DNA of 64,000 bases from Bryobacterales bacterium (GTDB taxonomy: Bacteria; Acidobacteriota; Terriglobia; Bryobacterales; Bryobacteraceae): NCBI GenBank assembly GCA_016789905.1, contig JAEUQC010000147.1:105339-169338 (forward strand), in the 5' to 3' direction. Made by a program: the position numbers and the translations under genes. Below, in pieces: positions 59,599 through 64,000 of this stretch (position 1 is the stretch's first letter; each line of letters opens with the position of its first letter). The notes beneath the pieces are model-generated. The model saw only the letters and a program-made list of their open reading frames with translations, had not been told where the DNA came from and ran no database searches.

Positions 59599-60734
59599 TG
59601 GGCCACCTCGACGGGGGTGCCATCGATGAGTATGGCCGGGGGCGCGGCGATGATGCGCTCCTTGCCGTCGAGGCCGCTGACGATTTCGACGCGGCCGTCG
59701 CGCGTGTCACCGGTGGCGACCAGGGTCGCGCGGGCGCGGTTGTTCACGATCACGAAGACCGTCTTCAGTTGGCCGTTCGCGCGGATAGCGGCGGCGGGGA
59801 CCGTCAGCGCGTCGCGCTCTGCGCCGCTCAGGCGGATGGTGCCCGACATGCCCGTGCGGAGGCCGGGGCGTGCCGGGAGATTGATGCGCACCGTGGCCGT
59901 GCGGCTCTGGGCGTTGAGGGATGGCAGGATCTCACTGATGGGCAACTCGCGCTTGCCGTCGAGTTCCACGGTGACGGCGCGGCCGGGCTTGAGGCCGGTG
60001 AGCAGCGACTCTTCGACAGGCACCTCCAGGCGATAGTCGCCGGCCTTTTCCAGCACGATGATGGGCATGCCAGGGCTGGCGAAGGTACCGGGCTCGGCCT
60101 TGCGTTCGAGGACGATGCCGGCGAACGGGGCGGTGACAATGGCGTAGGTCTGTTGGAGCTGGGCGCGACTTAGGTGCTCGTCGGCCTGGCGGATCCTCTC
60201 TCGGACCTGCGTCCGTTTTGCTTGGGCCATCTGCACCTGGCTTTCGGCCAGACGCAGGCGGGCCTGGGCTTCGTCGAATTCCTGTTCCGTAATGGACTTG
60301 CTGTTGCGAAGGTCCGACATGCGGCGGAAGGTGACCTTGGCGAGATCGGCCTGGGCGGCGGCCGAGGTGATGGCGGCCTCCACTTCGGGGAGGGCGGCGC
60401 GGGCCTCGTCACGGCCGCCTTCGGCTTGTTTGATGGCCGATTCGGTTTCGCGGGAATCGACGATGGCGATGACCTGCCCCGCGGCGACGGAATCGCCTTC
60501 GCGGACGCGGATCTCGCGGATGTGTCCGGGGAGGCGGGCGCTGACGGTTCCGGTGGACCGGGCGGTGACGGTACCGGAGAGGATGCGCTCGCTGGGCAGT
60601 CGCGCTGACTCCACGTTCACGGCGGCCGCGCGGATGGCGGGTGGCAGTTTCTGTTCGGCCGGGACCTCGTGTTTGGATCCGCAGGCGGCCAGGAAGGCGA
60701 GCGGGGCGAGGGGCAGATATTTAGCGAAGGACAT
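59595..60734 (-). CDS. RND membrane-fusion (adaptor) lipoprotein
   Basis: A 379-residue periplasmic adaptor. The signal ends in a clear lipobox LAFLAACGSK, so it should be anchored by a lipid. It then follows the HlyD/AcrA plan: beta-barrel and biotinyl-lipoyl-like halves (GHIREIRVREGDSVAAGQVIAI, IVTAPFAGIVLERKAEPGTFASPG), with a long coiled-coil hairpin between (KQAEGGRDEARAALPEVEAAI and following). The ATG at 60734 begins the signal peptide; an ATG at 60746 is possible. It overlaps the outer-membrane-factor gene by 14 bp. Confidence 0.94.
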   Translation of the reverse strand: MSFAKYLPLAPLAFLAACGSKHEVPAEQKLPPAIRAAAVNVESARLPSERILSGTVTARSTGTVSARLPGHIREIRVREGDSVAAGQVIAIVDSRETESAIKQAEGGRDEARAALPEVEAAITSAAAQADLAKVTFRRMSDLRNSKSITEQEFDEAQARLRLAESQVQMAQAKRTQVRERIRQADEHLSRAQLQQTYAIVTAPFAGIVLERKAEPGTFASPGMPIIVLEKAGDYRLEVPVEESLLTGLKPGRAVTVELDGKRELPISEILPSLNAQSRTATVRINLPARPGLRTGMSGTIRLSGAERDALTVPAAAIRANGQLKTVFVIVNNRARATLVATGDTRDGRVEIVSGLDGKERIIAAPPAILIDGTPVEVAQ

Positions 60735-62034
60735 TCGAGTCTCCATTAAGCGTTCCGGCGGCGGCCTCGCGTTCGATTCGGGCGATGCGCTGGTCATGCA
60801 GGGCGGCGAGGCGGCGGGTTTCGGCTTCGAGCATCGCGGCTTCGGCGCGAAGGACTTCAGTGACGTTGGCTAATCCGGCGCCATAGCGGTTGCGCAGGAT
60901 ACGGATGGTCTCTTTGGCTTGGGCGATAGCGGCTTGGGTGACCGATTCGCGGGCGGCGGCGGCGCGGATGGCCGATTCGGCCTGGCGAACCTGGAGGGTG
61001 ACGGCACTCGCGGCGGCGCGTGTCTCCGAGGCGGCGGCGGTGGCGGCGTGCCCGGCCTCGGCGCGCATCTGGCGGGCCATGCCCCCATCGAAGAGGTTCC
61101 ACCGGAGCGTGCCCATAGCGATCCAATTGGCGCCGCCTTTGGTGACGAAGTTCTGGCGGTCGGCTTCGAGTTGGAAGCGGATGCCGAGTTCGGGGCGCAT
61201 CATGGCGGAGGCCTGGGCCGCGCGGGCCTTGGCGAGTTCTTCCTGGAGACCGGCCATCTTCACTTCCGGGCGCTGGATGGCAAGGGCGGGTGATTCGGCC
61301 GGGAGCGGGGCGGAGAGCGGAGTGGTCAGGGTCTGTACGGTGTCGAGCGGCTGGCCGAGCGCGTGATTCAGAGCGGCGCGAGCGACCTCGGCTTGTTGAT
61401 CGCGGCGGATGATCTCTTCGCGGGCGGTGGCAAGGTGCACCTCGACGGCCAGCACGTCGGCGTCGGTAGCCATTTGGGCGCTTCGGAGGGCCATGGCGCG
61501 GTCGCGAGTGGCTTCGACGGACTTCAGGGCCTGTTCGGCGGCGGTTTTGGCGGCTTCCGCGAGTAGGGCGCCGTAGTAGGCGCGGGCGGTGTGGGTGACG
61601 ATTTCGAGTTCGCGGCGGCGGCGCTCTTCGGCGGCTAGGCTGCGGCCTGTCTCGGCCTCGCGGCGGCGGGCATCGGTGCGGCCGAAGTCATAGACCGATT
61701 GTTCAACGCCGAGCTGGGATTGGAAGTTCTGGAGCGGGTCCGGGCGGACAAGGGCATTGACGGCGAAGTTGGCCTGACTGAACTGGCGCTGGGTGAGGAG
61801 GGAACTGAAGACATACACAGGGTTGTTTCCGCCCTGGATGCTTTCCTGGAACTGGACGCGGGGGAGTTTGGCGGTATCCACTTGGCGAAGACGCGTGGCG
61901 GCGGCGGACTCCATTTGCCTGGCTGCGGTGATGGCGGGGTTGTCATTGAGGGCCATGCGGGCGGCGTCGGCAAGGGAGAGGCCGGCAGCGGGTATGGGCA
62001 GGGTTGACAGAACCGCTATAAGATATTTCTGCAT
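60721..62034 (-). CDS. TolC-like outer-membrane efflux protein
   Basis: A 437-residue outer-membrane factor, the tunnel for the RND pump. It has a signal peptide (about 1-19), then the two long helical, Ala/Arg/Glu-rich halves typical for TolC repeats (ALNDNPAITAARQMESAAATRL; GVEQSVYDFGRTDARRREAETG; WNLFDGGMARQMRAEAGHAAT). First gene of the minus-strand run that ends with cydB or the BACON gene. It is divergent from the OsmC gene with 88 bp between starts. Confidence 0.94.
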   Translation of the reverse strand: MQKYLIAVLSTLPIPAAGLSLADAARMALNDNPAITAARQMESAAATRLRQVDTAKLPRVQFQESIQGGNNPVYVFSSLLTQRQFSQANFAVNALVRPDPLQNFQSQLGVEQSVYDFGRTDARRREAETGRSLAAEERRRRELEIVTHTARAYYGALLAEAAKTAAEQALKSVEATRDRAMALRSAQMATDADVLAVEVHLATAREEIIRRDQQAEVARAALNHALGQPLDTVQTLTTPLSAPLPAESPALAIQRPEVKMAGLQEELAKARAAQASAMMRPELGIRFQLEADRQNFVTKGGANWIAMGTLRWNLFDGGMARQMRAEAGHAATAAASETRAAASAVTLQVRQAESAIRAAAARESVTQAAIAQAKETIRILRNRYGAGLANVTEVLRAEAAMLEAETRRLAALHDQRIARIEREAAAGTLNGDSNVLR

Positions 62035-62122
62035 TCCAATGGCGAAGATGCATTTGGCTCAATTTGGTGACGGCTGTCACCTTTTTTCCTGGCGTGCATC
62101 TGAGCAATTTGGAGGGCATTTT

Positions 62123-62530
62123 GTGGAAGTAAAAGTCACGTATAAGAGCGGGATGCGATATGAGGCGGAGGCACGCGGGCATAAGGTGATCTGCGATCAG
62201 CCTATAGACGGGGGCGGGGAAGACTCGGGGATGACGCCGCCGGAGTTTTTGCTGGTTTCGCTGGGCACTTGCGCGATGTATTATGCGGCGAATTACCTGC
62301 GGATTCAGAAGCTGCCATCGGACGGGATGACGTTGACGGTGGAAGCCGAGAAGGCGATGAATCCGCCACGTCTGGCGAAGTTCCGGATTGTGATCGACAT
62401 ACCGGGCGAGGTAGAGGAGCGGCACCTGGAGGGGGCAAGACGTTCGGCGGAGAAGTGCCTGGTAAAGAACTCGATGCTGGTGACGCCAGAGATCGAACTT
62501 TCGGTTCGGGCGGTGCAAGTCGTAGCATAG
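62123..62530 (+). CDS. OsmC family peroxiredoxin-like protein
   Basis: A 135-residue OsmC/Ohr-type protein with the two catalytic cysteines, Cys50 in SLGTCAMYYAANYL and Cys112 in EKCLVKNSML, that reduce organic peroxides. The GTG at 62123 is preceded by GGAGGG six bases upstream and is the start used; a longer frame from 62039 or earlier lacks a ribosome site. It is divergent from the efflux operon and is followed by the ECF sigma gene 4 bp downstream. Confidence 0.92.
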   Translation: MEVKVTYKSGMRYEAEARGHKVICDQPIDGGGEDSGMTPPEFLLVSLGTCAMYYAANYLRIQKLPSDGMTLTVEAEKAMNPPRLAKFRIVIDIPGEVEERHLEGARRSAEKCLVKNSMLVTPEIELSVRAVQVVA

Positions 62531-62534
62531 AGGT

Positions 62535-63077
62535 GTGGACACACCCGAAGTCGAGTGGGCGCGGAAGTTGATGGCGGGCGACAAGGAGGCGATGCAGCCA
62601 TTTGTCGAGAGTTTTCAGCGGAAGATCTTCAACTACACGTGGCTGATGTGCGGGCAGCGCGAGGATGCCGAGGAAGTGGCGCAGGACACGCTGTTGAAGG
62701 TATTTGAGAACTGGGATCAACTGCGGTCGCCGGAACAGGTGAAGCCTTGGGTGTTTCGGATTGCGCGAAACTGCTGTCTGATGAAGCGGCGGCATTCGGT
62801 GTTCGCGCCGACCGCCGAAGTGCCGATAGAGGACGTGGCGATTGAGGCGCACGGCGAGGCGGCGGATGACCGGGTGATCCGAAAGGAGCTGAACGCGGAG
62901 TTGGAACGGGCGTTGCGGTCGATTCCGGAGACGTACCGGGCGGTGGTGTTGTTGCGGGATGCTGAGGAGATGTCGACGGCGGAGACGGCGGCGCTGTTGG
63001 ACATTAGCGAGGACAACGTGAAGCAGCGGCTGCACCGGGGGCGGGCGATGCTGCGGAAGTTATTGGTTGGGGTGTAG
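62535..63077 (+). CDS. ECF-family RNA polymerase sigma factor
   Basis: A 180-residue extracytoplasmic-function sigma factor. Region 2 is seen as FQRKIFNYTWLMCGQREDAEEVAQDTLLKVFENWDQL, including the DAEEVAQDTLLKV core, and region 4 as LERALRSIPETYRAVVLLRDAEEMSTAETAALLDISEDNVKQRLHRGRAML, with the helix-turn-helix DISEDNVKQRLHRGR. GTG at 62535 is the start. No anti-sigma factor gene follows; instead there is a broken VWFA-related gene. Co-transcription with OsmC would fit an oxidative-stress response. Confidence 0.95.
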   Translation: MDTPEVEWARKLMAGDKEAMQPFVESFQRKIFNYTWLMCGQREDAEEVAQDTLLKVFENWDQLRSPEQVKPWVFRIARNCCLMKRRHSVFAPTAEVPIEDVAIEAHGEAADDRVIRKELNAELERALRSIPETYRAVVLLRDAEEMSTAETAALLDISEDNVKQRLHRGRAMLRKLLVGV

Positions 63078-63079
63078 GC

Positions 63080-63412
63080 TTGCCAGGCGCGCCGCTCGCG
63101 TCGTTGGCGGTGCTGCCGGTGGCGGCGCAGTTTCGTGTGGCTGCGGAGCATGTTGTGGTGGATGTGGAAGTATTGGCGGATGGGAAGCCAGTGGCCGGGT
63201 TGTCGCGGGAGGATTTCGGCGTTTTTGATAACGGTGTTGAACGTCCGGTGACTGGATTTGGCTTGGAAGACCGGGATTTGGACCTGTTGCTGCTGGTGGA
63301 TGTGAGCCCGAGTACGAAGGTGATTCAGAAGACGATTCGCGCCTCGGTGTAGCGGGCTATGGCGGCCTTGCGGGCACAGGGGGGGACCTGTGCGCCTGTG
63401 TCGAGCAAATAG
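63080..63412 (+). pseudogene. Truncated VWFA-related (TIGR03436-type) protein
   Basis: A remnant 2 bp after the sigma gene. The TTG-initiated frame gives a hydrophobic start (APLASLAVLPVAAQ), then FRVAAEHVVVDVEVLADGKPVAGLSREDFGVFDNG and LLLLVDVSPSTK, which matches the lead-in and metal site of acidobacterial VWFA-related proteins such as the one at 41361-42482. A TAG at 63350 interrupts it; the frame goes on with RAMAALRAQGG to a second TAG at 63410. The rest of the VWA domain is absent. A complete relative would be 300 or more residues. Confidence 0.78.
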
Positions 63413-63467
63413 ATGCGATGATTATGCGGAAAGTGCTTGACGAACTCGCCGGGGACAGAGCGTCTGC

Positions 63468-63779
63468 ATGTTGACTCGAACTGGAACCGCAACTCTACTT
63501 ATTTGCGCCTGCTTGGTTGGTGCGCTCACCTCGCAAAAGGTAATGGCGCAATGCAACTGCGTCCCGGCCTTTCACGTCAAGGGCAACGACGAGCACTGTT
63601 ACACCGGCAATAGCTGCAGACCTGTCCAAATTAGCGTTCACCGAAAAAGCGGCAAGGTCCTGATAGGGGAGGATACGTTCGGCCAAGAACAAAATCCGCC
63701 AGACCAAGGACCAAGCCCTGACACGAGTATCCAGTATTTTCAGTCAAACTCTCCAGCAGGTTCCGCGCCCGCTGTTTGA
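63468..63779 (+). CDS. Small secreted Cys-containing protein, possibly cut by the insertion element
   Basis: A 103-codon frame with a plausible signal peptide (MLTRTGTATLLICACLVGALTSQKVMAQ) and then CNCVPAFHVKGNDEHCYTGNSC, with four cysteines. About the last 37 codons overlap the transposase frame and look like nonsense sequence (Pro/Gln/Ser-rich), so the true gene may have ended or been cut near 63665. I recognise no family. Confidence 0.45.
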   Translation: MLTRTGTATLLICACLVGALTSQKVMAQCNCVPAFHVKGNDEHCYTGNSCRPVQISVHRKSGKVLIGEDTFGQEQNPPDQGPSPDTSIQYFQSNSPAGSAPAV

Positions 63780-64000
63780 ACGAGTGGTCGCCGGGCACCG
63801 AGGCGAACGGCATTCGCGTGGTCTGCGTTGTTGGGATCAGTTCGTGTTGATGCTGTTCTGCCAGCTCGGACAGGCGCAAAGCCTCCGCGAAATCCACGAA
63901 GGTCTGAAGGGGAGCGAAGGCAAACTCGTGCACCTCGGCATGACGAAGTCCCCCGGCCACTCCACGCTGGCCTACGCCAATCTGCATCGCCCCTGGCAGA
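63667..64000 (+). mobile_element. IS4-family transposase with DUF4372-like N-terminus (5' part only)
   Basis: The frame is open from 63667 (after a TAG at 63664) to the right edge. It reads IFSQTLQQVPRPLFERVVAG, then GLRCWDQFVLMLFCQLGQAQSLREI, GLKGSEGKLVHLGM and STLAYANLHRPWQ, the N-terminal signature of DUF4372/IS4 transposases. No ATG precedes it in frame, and the most natural start near 63727 is GTA, so the start may be damaged or lie further upstream through a frameshift. The DDE catalytic part and the right end of the element lie outside the window, so inverted repeats could not be checked. Confidence 0.85.

Noticed and set aside
63350..63352. TAG read-through in the VWFA-related frame
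   Set aside because: A second TAG follows twenty codons later and the rest of the VWA domain is absent.
63631..63987. 118-codon minus-strand frame at the right edge
   Set aside because: It is antisense to the IS4-family transposase, which has clear family motifs on the plus strand.

Overview
The window looks like chromosomal DNA of a high-GC acidobacterium, most likely a member of the Bryobacterales / 'Candidatus Solibacter' group. The call rests on protein families typical of that group: very large TonB-dependent receptors with an N-terminal carboxypeptidase-regulatory-like domain, a BACON-repeat protein and a secreted protein ending in the Solibacter-type C-terminal domain (TIGR03437), VWFA-related acidobacterial proteins (TIGR03436), a cytochrome-c PSD1/DUF1549 protein, a PVC-type CxxCH dehydrogenase, and exported sugar-acid and sulfatase enzymes. 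This is inference from families; no rRNA or other taxonomic marker is in the window.

Layout. 1-4.2 kb: the 5' part of a PSD1 cytochrome, an SDR dehydrogenase, a galactonate-dehydratase-like enolase-superfamily enzyme and a GNAT protein. 4.1-6.8 kb: a minus-strand operon of clpP, an amino-acid permease and a kinase-fold protein. 7-11.7 kb: a REC-GGDEF response regulator behind two CRP-like palindromes, a cell-wall pair (lytic transglycosylase and AMIN/amidase_3), and mobA coupled to an Mla-type ABC ATPase. 11.7-31.3 kb: mostly nutrient capture and catabolism, with a CxxCH dehydrogenase, serS, an exported SelA-like PLP enzyme, an M81 peptidase, an MFS permease, two large TonB receptors, a modular secreted protein, a TIGR03437 protein and a mannonate-dehydratase-like enzyme.

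31.4-40.6 kb holds the most distinctive block: five tightly coupled plus-strand genes combining circularly permuted ATP-grasp, alpha-E and transglutaminase/DUF2126 proteins, with the ATP-grasp/alpha-E pair present both as two separate genes and as one fused gene. It has the makings of a peptide ligation, tagging or cleavage system whose substrate is unknown. 40.6-50.1 kb has a GlcG-like protein, a stand-alone TfoX C-terminal domain, a VWA protein, an outer-membrane barrel, a GNAT protein, LarE, a secreted hydrolase, a second exported SelA-like PLP enzyme and a sulfatase translationally coupled to it.

50.1-64 kb has a broken Fic gene, a seven-BACON-repeat protein, then a long minus-strand operon (outer-membrane factor, membrane-fusion lipoprotein, RND pump, DUF2892 protein, CydA, CydB) that joins efflux to cytochrome bd respiration. 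Divergent from it are an OsmC protein and an ECF sigma factor. The right edge is degraded: a stop-interrupted VWFA-related remnant, a small secreted protein and the start of an IS4-family transposase with a DUF4372-like N-terminus. The plus strand appears C-rich from about 12 to 53.5 kb and G-rich on both flanks regardless of gene direction, which may mark an inverted segment. I saw no rRNA, tRNA or CRISPR array.
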